Assembly (NCBI RefSeq): GCF_916618755.1
Contig: NZ_CAKAKB010000004.1
Coordinates: forward strand, 62,001 to 126,000
DNA from: Actinotalea sp. Marseille-Q4924
GTDB taxonomy: Bacteria; Actinomycetota; Actinomycetes; Actinomycetales; Cellulomonadaceae
Reading direction: 5' to 3'
DNA length: 64,000 bases
Part shown: positions 27,415-35,187 of the stretch, in pieces
Position numbering within the stretch: the first letter of the stretch is position 1
Layout of the letters: the number at the start of each line of letters is the position of its first letter
The notes under the pieces: generated by a model
Told to the model about the DNA's origin: nothing
What the model saw: only the letters and a program-made list of their open reading frames with translations
Databases searched by the model: none
Made by a program: the position numbers and the translations under genes

Positions 27415-27420
27415 TACCCT
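27415..27420 (+). promoter_or_regulatory. -10 hexamer TACCCT, probable leaderless promoter of tmk-holB
   Basis: The hexamer ends 6 nt before the GTG at 27427, with no Shine-Dalgarno sequence between. Confidence 0.5.
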
Positions 27421-27426
27421 GACGCC

Positions 27427-28137
27427 GTGACGACCCCACCACCCGAGCCGCCCCCCGCCGCGCCGACGGCGACCGGGCACCCGGGCCTGTTCGTGTCCTT
27501 CGAGGGCGGGGACGGCGTGGGCAAGTCGACCCAGCTGGAGCTGCTCGCCGCGTGGTTGCGCGAGGCCGGGCACGAGGTGGTGACGACCCGAGAGCCCGGG
27601 GGCACGCCCCTCGGCCGCCAGCTGCGCGACGCGGTGCTGCACGGTGACCACATGGGGGCGCGGGCCGAGGCGCTGCTGTACGCCGCGGACCGGGCGCACC
27701 ACGTCGAGACCGTCGTGCGCCCCGCCCTCCGGCGCGGCGCCGTCGTCCTCACCGACCGGTACCTCGACTCCTCCGTGGCGTACCAGGGCGACGGGCGGCT
27801 GCTCGGGGCGCGCGAGGTCGAGCAGCTGTCCCTGTGGGCCACCGAGGGGCTGCTCCCGGACCTCACCGTGCTCCTCGACCTCGACCCCGCGGTCGGCCTG
27901 ACCAGGCTCACCGGTGCGCCGGACCGCCTGGAGAGCGCGGGGTCCGACTTCCACGAGCGGACCCGGCGCGCCTTCCTCGCGCGGGCGACGACGCCGCGGT
28001 GGCTCGTCGTCGACGCGGGCCGGGCGGTGGAGGCGATCCAGCGGGACGTGCGCGCACGGGTGTCGCGGCTGCTCCGGGCGGACGGTGCTGCTCCCGGAGC
28101 CGGAGCCGGTGCCGTCGGGGGCGGGGGGCGCGCGTGA
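27427..28137 (+). CDS. tmk: Thymidylate kinase
   Basis: 236 residues from GTG. It phosphorylates dTMP to dTDP. P-loop F-E-G-G-D-G-V-G-K-S-T (25-35), R-E-P-G-G-T, the DRY-type motif T-D-R-Y-L-D-S-S-V-A-Y-Q-G, and a LID region. A 20-residue Pro-rich N-terminal extension and an Ala/Gly-rich tail are additions to the usual about 210 residues. The stop overlaps the holB start (GTGA), so the pair is translationally coupled. Confidence 0.96.
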   Translation: MTTPPPEPPPAAPTATGHPGLFVSFEGGDGVGKSTQLELLAAWLREAGHEVVTTREPGGTPLGRQLRDAVLHGDHMGARAEALLYAADRAHHVETVVRPALRRGAVVLTDRYLDSSVAYQGDGRLLGAREVEQLSLWATEGLLPDLTVLLDLDPAVGLTRLTGAPDRLESAGSDFHERTRRAFLARATTPRWLVVDAGRAVEAIQRDVRARVSRLLRADGAAPGAGAGAVGGGGRA

Positions 28138-29270
28138 GCGTCTGGGACGACGTCGTCGGGCAGGAGCGGGCGGTGTCCGTGCTGCGCCGGGCGTCGGAGG
28201 ACCCCGGTGCGATGACGCACGCGTGGCTCATCACCGGTCCGCCCGGGTCGGGCCGCTCGAACGCCGCGCGGGCGTTCGCGGCGGCGCTGCAGTGCCACGC
28301 CGGGGGCTGCGGGCACTGCCAGGACTGCACGACGACGCTCGCCGGCACCCACGCGGACGTGACTGTCGTGGCGACGGAGAAGGTCACGTTCACGATCGAC
28401 GAGGTCCGGCGGCTCGTCGGGCTGGCCCAGCGCTCCCCGGCCGGCGGTCGGTGGCGCGTCATCGTCCTCGAGGACGCCGACCGCATGACCGAGCGCACGT
28501 CCAACGTGCTGCTCAAGGCCATCGAGGAGCCCCCGCCCCGCACGGTCTGGCTCCTCTGCGCGCCGAGCCCCGAGGACGTCGTCGTCACCATCCGCTCCCG
28601 GTCCCGCCGGGTGTCCCTCCGGGTGCCGCCCGTCGAGGCGGTGGCGGCGTTGCTCGTCGAGCGTGACGGTGCCGCGCCGGAGGTGGCGGACGCCGCCGCG
28701 CGTGCGGCGCAGAGCCACATCGGCCTGGCCCGGCGCCTCGCACGGGACCCGGAGGCGCGTGAGCGGCGCGACCGGACCCTCACGCTCGCCGCCACGATCC
28801 GCGGGGTCGGGGACGCGGTGATGACGGCCGCGGAGCTCGTCGACGTCGCGACGGCCGAGGCGAAGGCGGCGACGGCGGACCGGGACGCCGCCGAGCGCAC
28901 GGCCCTGCTGCGCAGCCTCGGCGCCGAGGACGCCCAGACGCTGCCGCCCGCGCTGCGCGCGCAGGTGCGGCAGCTGGAGGAGGACCAGAAGCGGCGCGCC
29001 ACCCGCGCCCAGCGGGACGTCCTGGACCGTGCCCTGGTGGACCTGCTGTCCCTGTACCGCGACGTGCTCGTCCGGCAGCTCGGTGCCCAGGTCGACCCGG
29101 TCAACGTCGCCCACACCGAGGCGGTCGAGCGCCTCGCCCGCGAGGGCAGCCCCGAGCAGACCGTGCGCCGCATGGACGCGATCGGCGAGGCGCGGACCCG
29201 CATCGAGGGCAACGTGGCGCCGCTGCTGGCGATGGAGGCGATGGCGGTGGCGCTGCGGCCCCAGGGCTGA
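28134..29270 (+). CDS. holB: DNA polymerase III subunit delta-prime
   Basis: 378 residues. Clamp-loader subunit with an AAA+ fold. The P-loop reads G-P-P-G-S-G-R-S-N, with Lys replaced by Arg, as expected of the non-hydrolysing delta-prime. Zinc module C-x5-C-x2-C-x2-C in C-H-A-G-G-C-G-H-C-Q-D-C; L-E-D-A-D-R-M, N-V-L-L-K-A-I-E-E-P-P, and S-R-S-R-R sensor region. It is coupled to tmk, a common bacterial pairing. Confidence 0.95.
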   Translation: MSVWDDVVGQERAVSVLRRASEDPGAMTHAWLITGPPGSGRSNAARAFAAALQCHAGGCGHCQDCTTTLAGTHADVTVVATEKVTFTIDEVRRLVGLAQRSPAGGRWRVIVLEDADRMTERTSNVLLKAIEEPPPRTVWLLCAPSPEDVVVTIRSRSRRVSLRVPPVEAVAALLVERDGAAPEVADAAARAAQSHIGLARRLARDPEARERRDRTLTLAATIRGVGDAVMTAAELVDVATAEAKAATADRDAAERTALLRSLGAEDAQTLPPALRAQVRQLEEDQKRRATRAQRDVLDRALVDLLSLYRDVLVRQLGAQVDPVNVAHTEAVERLAREGSPEQTVRRMDAIGEARTRIEGNVAPLLAMEAMAVALRPQG

Positions 29271-29326
29271 GGCGGTGCGCAGCGATGCTGGGCCGTCGAC
29301 GCCGCAGCGCCGCCGGGCCGCCCAGG

Positions 29327-29350
29327 CCGCCGGGCCGCCGGGCCGCCGGG
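29327..29350. repeat. Short tandem repeat (CCGCCGGG)x3
   Basis: Three exact 8-bp units lie in the holB to peptidase gap, flanked on both sides by near copies ending GGGCCGCCCAGG. It is likely a slippage-prone spacer. It sits 42 bp upstream of the peptidase start. Confidence 0.7.
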
Positions 29351-29391
29351 CCGCCCAGGATGGTGTCAGCCCGAACGGTTACCGTGACCTC

Positions 29392-30981
29392 GTGCCTGCG
29401 TCCTCCGCTCCCGTCGCGCCCGCCCGCGCGCGCCTCCTCGTGACGCGCGCGGTGGGCGCCGCCACCGCCGTGGTCCTCGCGCTGGGCGCGTGCGTGGCCC
29501 CCAAGGAGCAGAGCTCGCCGCAGGACGCGGCGCCGCAGCCGACCAGCGACGCGACCGCCGGCCCGGAGGCGGTCACCGGCGGCGTCGAGGCGTTCTACGA
29601 GCAGGAGGTCGGCTGGAGCGCCTGCGGTGCGTTCGAGTGCGCCACGGTGCAGGCGCCGCTGGACTGGGACGACCCGGACGCCGGATCCGTCGACCTCGCG
29701 CTGCGCCGGGCACCGGCCACGGGTGGCGACGGCGAGCGGCTCGGGTCGCTGCTCGTCAATCCCGGCGGACCCGGCGGCTCCGGCGTGCAGTTCGTCGAGT
29801 ACGCCCAGGACTCGTTCAGCCCTCGCGTGCTCGAGGCGTACGACCTCGTGGGGTTCGACCCACGCGGCGTGGGCAGCTCCAGCGCCGTGTCGTGCGGGGA
29901 CCCCGCCACCGTGGACCGCTACCTCACCGGTGACATCCCGGTGGAGGACGCCGCAGGGCTCGAGGCGGCACGGGACGCCGCGCGCGCGTTCGGGGAGGCC
30001 TGCGCCGAGGCCACCGGCCCGCTCCTGGGCCACGTCGACACCGTCAGCGCCGCGAAGGACCTGGACCTCCTCCGCGGCGTCCTCGGTGACGACCGGCTGC
30101 ACTACGTGGGCTTCTCCTACGGCACCCTCCTGGGCGCCACGTACGCGGAGCTCTTTCCGGAGCGCGTCGGCCGGCTCGTGCTCGACGGGGCGCTGGACCC
30201 GTCGAGCAGCACGGAGGAGCTCGTGGTCGGCCAGGCGGTCGGCTTCGAGGAGGCGCTGCGCGCCTACGTCGAGTACTGCCAGGGTGGCGCCGCATGCCCG
30301 CTGGAGGGCGACGTCGACGACGGGATGCAGCAGATCGCCGACCTCATGGAGACGATCGAGGACCGGCCCCTGCGCGCCGGCGACGGACAGGAGCTCAACT
30401 CGACGATGGCGTTCTACGGGCTGGTCGTCACGCTGTACGACGACCAGTCGTGGACATACCTCACCCTCGCGCTCGAGGAGGCGCTGACGCAGAGCAGCGG
30501 CGCCATCTTCCTCGAGCTCGCGAACCTCTACCTGGAGCGGACGCCGGACGGGACCTACGGGTCGAACCAGATGGTCGCGTTCACCGCGATCAACTGCCTC
30601 GACTACCCCTCCGAGGAGCTCTCCTACGACGAGCTCGACCAGCTGGCCCAGGTCGTGGAGGAGCAGGCGCCGACGTTCGGCCGGGACTTCGTCATGTCCG
30701 CCGGGTGCGAGACCTGGCCGGTCGAGAGCGTCCGGGAGCCGGCCACGGTGACCGCCGCGGGAGCCGCGCCGATCCTCGTCGTCGGCACGACCGGGGACCC
30801 GGCGACGCCCTACGAGTGGAGCGTGGCCCTCGCCGAGCAGCTCGCCTCCGGCGTGCTGCTGACGTGGGAGGGCGAGGGGCACACGGCGTACGGGCGCGCG
30901 GGCCAGTGCATCACCGACGCCGTGGACGCCTATCTCCTCGAGGGTGCGACGCCGGCCGAGGGCACCGTCTGCAGCGGTTGA
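29392..30981 (+). CDS. Lipoprotein alpha/beta hydrolase, tripeptidyl-aminopeptidase (SlpD/SlpE) family
   Basis: 529 residues from GTG. Signal peptide with lipobox L-A-L-G-A-C (Cys34), so it is a surface lipoprotein. Alpha/beta-hydrolase core: oxyanion region N-P-G-G-P-G-G-S-G, nucleophile Ser242 in G-F-S-Y-G, acid Asp469 in G-D-P-A-T-P, and His497 in G-E-G-H-T-A-Y. The TAP-like C-terminal domain is present. It removes tripeptides from protein or peptide N-termini outside the cell, as in streptomycete Slp/Tap proteases. Acidic Glu-rich inserts lie between about 300 and 440. Confidence 0.9.
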   Translation: MPASSAPVAPARARLLVTRAVGAATAVVLALGACVAPKEQSSPQDAAPQPTSDATAGPEAVTGGVEAFYEQEVGWSACGAFECATVQAPLDWDDPDAGSVDLALRRAPATGGDGERLGSLLVNPGGPGGSGVQFVEYAQDSFSPRVLEAYDLVGFDPRGVGSSSAVSCGDPATVDRYLTGDIPVEDAAGLEAARDAARAFGEACAEATGPLLGHVDTVSAAKDLDLLRGVLGDDRLHYVGFSYGTLLGATYAELFPERVGRLVLDGALDPSSSTEELVVGQAVGFEEALRAYVEYCQGGAACPLEGDVDDGMQQIADLMETIEDRPLRAGDGQELNSTMAFYGLVVTLYDDQSWTYLTLALEEALTQSSGAIFLELANLYLERTPDGTYGSNQMVAFTAINCLDYPSEELSYDELDQLAQVVEEQAPTFGRDFVMSAGCETWPVESVREPATVTAAGAAPILVVGTTGDPATPYEWSVALAEQLASGVLLTWEGEGHTAYGRAGQCITDAVDAYLLEGATPAEGTVCSG

Positions 30982-31064
30982 GCGCGCAGGGACGTTCGGT
31001 CCTCGTCGGGCGGGGGCGGTCGGTGCAGCGTGGTGATGAAGGTCCTTCGGAGATCGGAGTCGCC

Positions 31065-31319
31065 ATGAGCGCCACGCGCAACCCTCGCCAGCACCGGCGG
31101 TGGTCCGACCTCAGCGGCCGGCAGAGAGCCTCGGTCGTCGCCGGGGGAACCGCCCAGCTCGCGCTGGCCGCTGCGGCGTGGGTCGACCTCGCCTGGCGGC
31201 CGGGGTACCAGGTACGCGGCCGCAAGCCCGTGTGGGCAGCGGTCATCGCGATCAGCTGGGTGGGACCGGTCCTGTACTTCCTGCGGGGGATCTCCCACCA
31301 CGCCGAGCCGATCCCGTGA
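31065..31319 (+). CDS. Small membrane protein with PLDc_N (phospholipase D nuclease N-terminal) domain
   Basis: 84 residues from ATG with CGGAG at modest spacing. Two membrane helices (G-G-T-A-Q-L-A-L-A-A-A-A-W and A-V-I-A-I-S-W-V-G-P-V-L-Y-F) flank a short basic loop with the pattern D-L-A-W-R-P...V-R-G-R-K-P-V-W. This pattern is that of stand-alone PLDc_N proteins. The function is unknown; no phospholipase domain follows. Confidence 0.78.
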   Translation: MSATRNPRQHRRWSDLSGRQRASVVAGGTAQLALAAAAWVDLAWRPGYQVRGRKPVWAAVIAISWVGPVLYFLRGISHHAEPIP

Positions 31320-31426
31320 GCGGTCGCCGGTCCCGCGGCCGGTGAGGGTGGGACCCGCCGAACCGGGTGCCGCCGCCCCGTGGACCGTGCCTGGCCGTCA
31401 CGGCGCGCATGCGGGATGCTGGGTGG

Positions 31427-32449
31427 ATGCGTTCTTTGCCTCTCGATGACCTGACGCTGCCCGAGGGCTGGTCGGTGCGCGCACCCGGCCCGCCTGACGT
31501 CGACGACCTGCACCGGGTCGCCGCCGCGCACGACGTCGCGGCGGCCGGGGTCTCGACGACCTCCCGAGCCTCCGTCGCGGCCCACGTCGTCGGTGACGGC
31601 TCGAGCGCCCGGATCCACGCCGTCGTCACGGAGCCGACGGGTCGGGTCGTCGGCTGGGCCTCGGTGCACGACCGCGCTGCCGGGCGGGTCATCGTCGGTG
31701 TGTCCGTCGACCCGGGGCTCGACCACGCAGTGGCGGACGTCGTCGGCGCGGCGCTGTACGCCTGGGCCGAGGGGGAGGGCTGCCGGCTCGCGGCGGAACG
31801 GGGCCTGAGCAGCACCCAGCTGGACGCCGGCGCCTTCGCCGGCGACGCGCGTCAGCACCGGTGGCTCGCCGCGGCCGGGTACGAGCGCGTCCGGACGTGG
31901 TGGCAGATGGCGCGGGCGGTCCTGCCGGCCGAGGGGGAGCCGGGCGCGTTCCCGGACCCGCAGCAGGGCGTCGTCGTCCGGCAGGTCGTCGGCGACGACG
32001 GCGAACCGTCCGGCGCGGACCTCCGGGCCGTGCACGACGTGCTCGAGACCGCGTTCACCGACCACTTCAACTACCACGAGGAGTCCTTCGACGAGTTCGT
32101 GGAGCGGCAGCAGCAGGAGGTCGGGCACGCCTGGGACCACTGGTGGCTGGTCGAGGTCGAGGACGGCGAGCCGGTCGGCGCGCTCATCGGCGAGCGGTCC
32201 GCCGGCGGTGCCGGTCCCGACAGCACGTACGTCGCCTACCTGGGCGTCACCCAGGCCGCCCGCGGCCGCGGGGTCGCGACGTCGCTGCTGCGTGCCGTCA
32301 TCGCCGACGCGGCGTCGCGTGGCCGCGACCGCGTGACCCTCGAGGTGGACGCCGACTCGCCCACCGGCGCGGAGCGGCTCTACGCCTCGATGGGTTTCGA
32401 GCAGCGCTACTCCACGGAGTCCTGGCACCGCGACGTCACCTGCCCCTGA
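31427..32449 (+). CDS. GNAT N-acetyltransferase, two tandem domains
   Basis: 340 residues. A degenerate N-terminal GNAT domain (about 10-155) is followed by a better conserved one (about 170-335) with Y-V-A-Y-L-G-V-T-Q-A-A-R-G-R-G-V-A-T-S-L-L, the acetyl-CoA pyrophosphate loop. The tandem layout resembles mycothiol synthase, but the specific acceptor is unknown. A GATGCT hexamer 6 nt before the ATG may be a leaderless -10. The 3' end overlaps the antisense ABC remnant by a few bases. Confidence 0.82.
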   Translation: MRSLPLDDLTLPEGWSVRAPGPPDVDDLHRVAAAHDVAAAGVSTTSRASVAAHVVGDGSSARIHAVVTEPTGRVVGWASVHDRAAGRVIVGVSVDPGLDHAVADVVGAALYAWAEGEGCRLAAERGLSSTQLDAGAFAGDARQHRWLAAAGYERVRTWWQMARAVLPAEGEPGAFPDPQQGVVVRQVVGDDGEPSGADLRAVHDVLETAFTDHFNYHEESFDEFVERQQQEVGHAWDHWWLVEVEDGEPVGALIGERSAGGAGPDSTYVAYLGVTQAARGRGVATSLLRAVIADAASRGRDRVTLEVDADSPTGAERLYASMGFEQRYSTESWHRDVTCP

Positions 32450-33203
32450 GAGGGCCTCCGCGGTACGCACCAGGAGGAAGCGCCGCGGGTCGGTTGCCGG
32501 TGCCCGCTGGGCGCTCTGTCGCGGCCTCCTCCAGGCTGTCGTCCGTCCGGACCGTCGCCGCCACCAGGGCGACGTAGGCGGACGTGTAGAAGTCGACGGC
32601 GCCGACGCCCTCCCACACGGACGGGTCCGCAGGCTGGCCGCCGAAGACCCCGTTGAGCACGTACAGGATGACCACGGGCAGGACGAGGACGAAGAGGACG
32701 GTCATCGGGTCCCGGGCGAACAGCCTCAGCTCGGTGGCGGTCACCGCGGCCAGCGCTCTCACGTGTCCGGACCCTGCTGCCCGGGCGGGACCTCGGGAGC
32801 CCCGGCCGTGAGGCAGGTAGGCGTCCTCGAGGGTCCGGACCTCCCCGCGCAGGTCGACCGGCTCGAGGCCGCGTGAGACCCACGGGCGGCTGCCGGCCCG
32901 GATGGTCGAGCAGAGGCGCAGCGCTTCACCCACCCGGAGGCGGTCGGGCAGGGCGGAGTCCTGCAGCTGGCTCCCGACGGCGCGGCGTACGGCGGCCGGG
33001 TCGGCCCGGGCGTCGAGACCGAGCACCTCGAGCGTGCCGTCGTCGGCGTGCCGCAGGCCCTGGAGGCACTCGACCGTCGTCGTCCTGCCCGACCCGTTCG
33101 GGCCGAGGAGGCCGAAGATCTCACCGTCGAAGGACACGTCCGCGACTGCGACCGTCGAGCCGTAGCGCTTCTGCAGGTGCTGCACCGAGACCGCGGTCCC
33201 CAC
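32436..33203 (-). pseudogene. Collapsed ABC-2 exporter remnant (ATPase and permease fused by deletions)
   Basis: One frame reads V-Q-H-L-Q-K-R-Y-G-S-T-V-A-V-A-D-V-S-F at the start, G-P-N-G-S-G-R-T-T-T (Walker A with Lys replaced by Arg), and on to the Q-loop region. It then jumps directly to R-T-L-E-D-A-Y-L, the normal C-terminus of a DrrA-type ATPase. The signature motif, Walker B and H-loop are missing. The frame runs on into the first helix of an ABC-2 permease (E-L-R-L-F-A-R-D-P-M-T-V-L-F-V-L), which breaks off after about 55 residues. The start of the ATPase also lacks a few residues before G-E-I-F-G-L-L-G. At least three deletions are needed to explain it. It cannot transport. Confidence 0.82.
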
Positions 33204-33266
33204 GCGCCCACCTTCCTCCGGGTCCCTGCCCGAGGCAAGGGTCCCGGACACGGCCTCGCCGACGCC

Positions 33267-34079
33267 TCAGGTGGGGATGAGCGTGTTGGCGAAGATCTGC
33301 CACGCCAGCAGCGACTTCGCCACGAGGCTGGCGGTGATGTACGCGCGCTCGCCGACGAGGTAGTCCGCGAACCGGCCGACGCGCCGGTACTGCAGCCACT
33401 GGATGAGGGCGAACACGTTGAAGAACAGGAAGATCGAGATGACGATGCCGTAGACGAAGCCCGGCGGCTCCGCCCCGCTCGTGGAGCCCGGGGCCACGAC
33501 GTAGACGAGGATCGCGAGCCACGGCACGACGCCGGCAATGCAGCCGAACCAGAAGGGCAGCAGCCCGCCGTCCCCGGGGGTGTGGTACTTCTCCTGCAGC
33601 CAGCCGAACAGGATCATCGACGCGTTCGCCCCGGCGAGCCCCAGCAGGGCCGCGACGTCGGTGATCCCGGTGACCTGGGCGATGAGGACGATCATCAGGG
33701 TGCTGGACAGGGAGTACTCGACCCAGCGGAAGACGTTGCGGCTCTGCGCGAGCCCGGCGGTGTACCGGGGGAAGGACCACGGCGAGGCGACGATCGCGTG
33801 GAACAGCGCGGAGAGGGCGAAGAAGGCCGCGACCGCGGGCCCGAGCGGCAGGTCGAGCAGCACCACCTGCTCACCGCCGGGCGTCCCCGGGGGACCGTCG
33901 AGGTACGTCCCGGTGACCGGAAGGGCGAAGTCGTTCGAGAGCACGACGACGGCCGCGGCCTGGGCGGCGTGCGCGACGGCAGCGAGGACGTTGTAGCGGC
34001 GCAGCGACCGGAACCGCGGGACGAGGTCCGTCCCGCCGGCGCCGGGCGCGCCGGTGGGCGGGTCGACGGTCCTGGCCAT
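33267..34079 (-). CDS. Heliorhodopsin
   Basis: 270 residues, seven membrane helices with a cytoplasmic N-terminus as in this family. The retinal Schiff-base Lys is Lys255 in S-L-V-A-K-S-L-L-A-W (helix 7). The counterion Glu121 in F-R-W-V-E-Y-S-L-S-S and pocket residues His37 and His94 are present. The offset of 14 is constant relative to the reference heliorhodopsin 48C12 positions His23, His80, Glu107 and Lys241 as I recall them. Family hallmarks R-R-Y-N, L-S-N-D-F-A-L-P-V-T, N-A-S-M-I-L-F-G-W-L-Q-E and P-G-F-V-Y-G-I are intact. No carotenoid or retinal synthesis gene lies in the window. Light sensing or a stress or enzyme-coupling role is inferred from the family, which mostly does not pump ions. 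It is encoded alone. Confidence 0.95.
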   Translation of the reverse strand: MARTVDPPTGAPGAGGTDLVPRFRSLRRYNVLAAVAHAAQAAAVVVLSNDFALPVTGTYLDGPPGTPGGEQVVLLDLPLGPAVAAFFALSALFHAIVASPWSFPRYTAGLAQSRNVFRWVEYSLSSTLMIVLIAQVTGITDVAALLGLAGANASMILFGWLQEKYHTPGDGGLLPFWFGCIAGVVPWLAILVYVVAPGSTSGAEPPGFVYGIVISIFLFFNVFALIQWLQYRRVGRFADYLVGERAYITASLVAKSLLAWQIFANTLIPT

Positions 34080-34196
34080 GGCTGCTCCTGCTCTCGCCCG
34101 CCGTGCCACGTCCGTGGCGCGTCCTGCCGGCAGGTTATCGGCCGCCGCCGGTGCCCGACGGTGACACGGGACGCGCAGCTCGCCGAGGCGTACGAC

Positions 34197-34234
34197 AGAG
34201 GCCCCGCGCCGGCGACTGCCGGTGCGGGGCCTCT
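34197..34234 (-). terminator. Hairpin terminator of tRNA-Thr
   Basis: AGAGGCCCCGC pairs with GCGGGGCCTCT; an inner CCGGC/GCCGG continues the stem around a short loop. It begins 7 bp past the tRNA 3' end. Confidence 0.8.
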
Positions 34235-34241
34235 GCGTGGG

Positions 34242-34314
34242 AGCCGCCTAAGGGAATCGAACCCTTGACCTTCTCATTACGAGTGAGACGCTCTGCCGAC
34301 TGAGCTAAGGCGGC
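34242..34314 (-). tRNA. tRNA-Thr (anticodon CGT)
   Basis: On the minus strand the acceptor GCCGCCT pairs with AGGCGGC, the D-arm holds AGCTCAGTCGG, the anticodon loop is CTCGTAA (CGT, reading ACG), and the T-arm is GGGTTCGATTCCC. There are 73 bases; the discriminator is T and CCA is not encoded. ACG is a favoured Thr codon at this GC content. Confidence 0.96.
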
Positions 34315-34422
34315 GGGACTGCGGGTGGTGCTGGCGCCGGCCACGTCCCCGCGGCGAGCGCGCCCTACTGTACCCACGCTCGCGTCGGGCACCAAAGCGG
34401 GGCACCGGCGATCGTCAGGACG

Positions 34423-35079
34423 TCAGGCGGCGCCGTGGAGCGCCGTCGGCCGCAGGGCGTGCAGCGCCTCCGCCAGCACCCGGTTGAACGCTGCGGGGGC
34501 GCAGAGGTTGACGTCGTGACCCACCCCCGGGACCACCGTGAGCGTCGAGCCGGGGTGCGCCGCGAGGAACCGGCGCTCGTCCAAGCGCAGGAGGTCCCGG
34601 GCGCCGTTGACGAACCAGACCGGCACGAGGAGGCGCCGCAGGTCGGCGAGGGACGAGTGGCCGTGGACCGACGTGAGCATGTCCGTGACGACGTGCCAGG
34701 ACGTCGTGGACGGTCGGAACGTGCGCACCAGCTGCGCCGCGACGCGTCGGTAGAGGCTGAGCGGCTTGCCCCGCGGCTCCGTGGTGCAGCCCGCGAGCAC
34801 GAGGCCGGCGAGCTTCGGCTGGTGCAGTGCGGCGTAGGCGAGGGACATGTATCCGCCGAGGGACATCCCCACCAGCAGCGGCGGCATCGCGCAGGTCTCC
34901 ACGGCCTCGTCGATGGCACGGTGCGCAGCCGCGAGGCTGAAACGCTCGTGGGCGCGCGTGCCGTGGCCCGGCAGGTCGACGGTCACCACCGGGTGGCCCG
35001 CGCGCTCCATCGCGGCCACCTGCTCGGTCCAGATGGCCGAGGAGGTCCGCACGCCGTGCACGAAGACGACGGGTCGCAT
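34423..35079 (-). CDS. Alpha/beta-fold hydrolase
   Basis: 218 residues. Core motifs are V-F-V-H-G (oxyanion strand), nucleophile elbow G-M-S-L-G-G (Ser near 91), acid region N-G-A-R-D and G-V-G-H-D (catalytic His near 193). There is a small helical lid and no signal peptide, so it is a cytoplasmic esterase/lipase-like enzyme of unknown substrate. The start at ATG 35079 gives a normal N-terminus. Confidence 0.87.
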   Translation of the reverse strand: MRPVVFVHGVRTSSAIWTEQVAAMERAGHPVVTVDLPGHGTRAHERFSLAAAHRAIDEAVETCAMPPLLVGMSLGGYMSLAYAALHQPKLAGLVLAGCTTEPRGKPLSLYRRVAAQLVRTFRPSTTSWHVVTDMLTSVHGHSSLADLRRLLVPVWFVNGARDLLRLDERRFLAAHPGSTLTVVPGVGHDVNLCAPAAFNRVLAEALHALRPTALHGAA

Positions 35080-35187
35080 GCACCCTCTTCACTGTCGGCC
35101 CCTGCACGGTCCCGTCCGGGACCCACGCCTCGACGGTAACCCCGGCGGGCGGACTTCTCTTCCCGAGGCGCTCAGCGGGCGGACGGC

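Noticed and set aside
34197-34314. tRNA-Thr as an integration site
   Set aside because: No integrase, no direct repeat of the tRNA 3' end and no foreign-looking block were found nearby.
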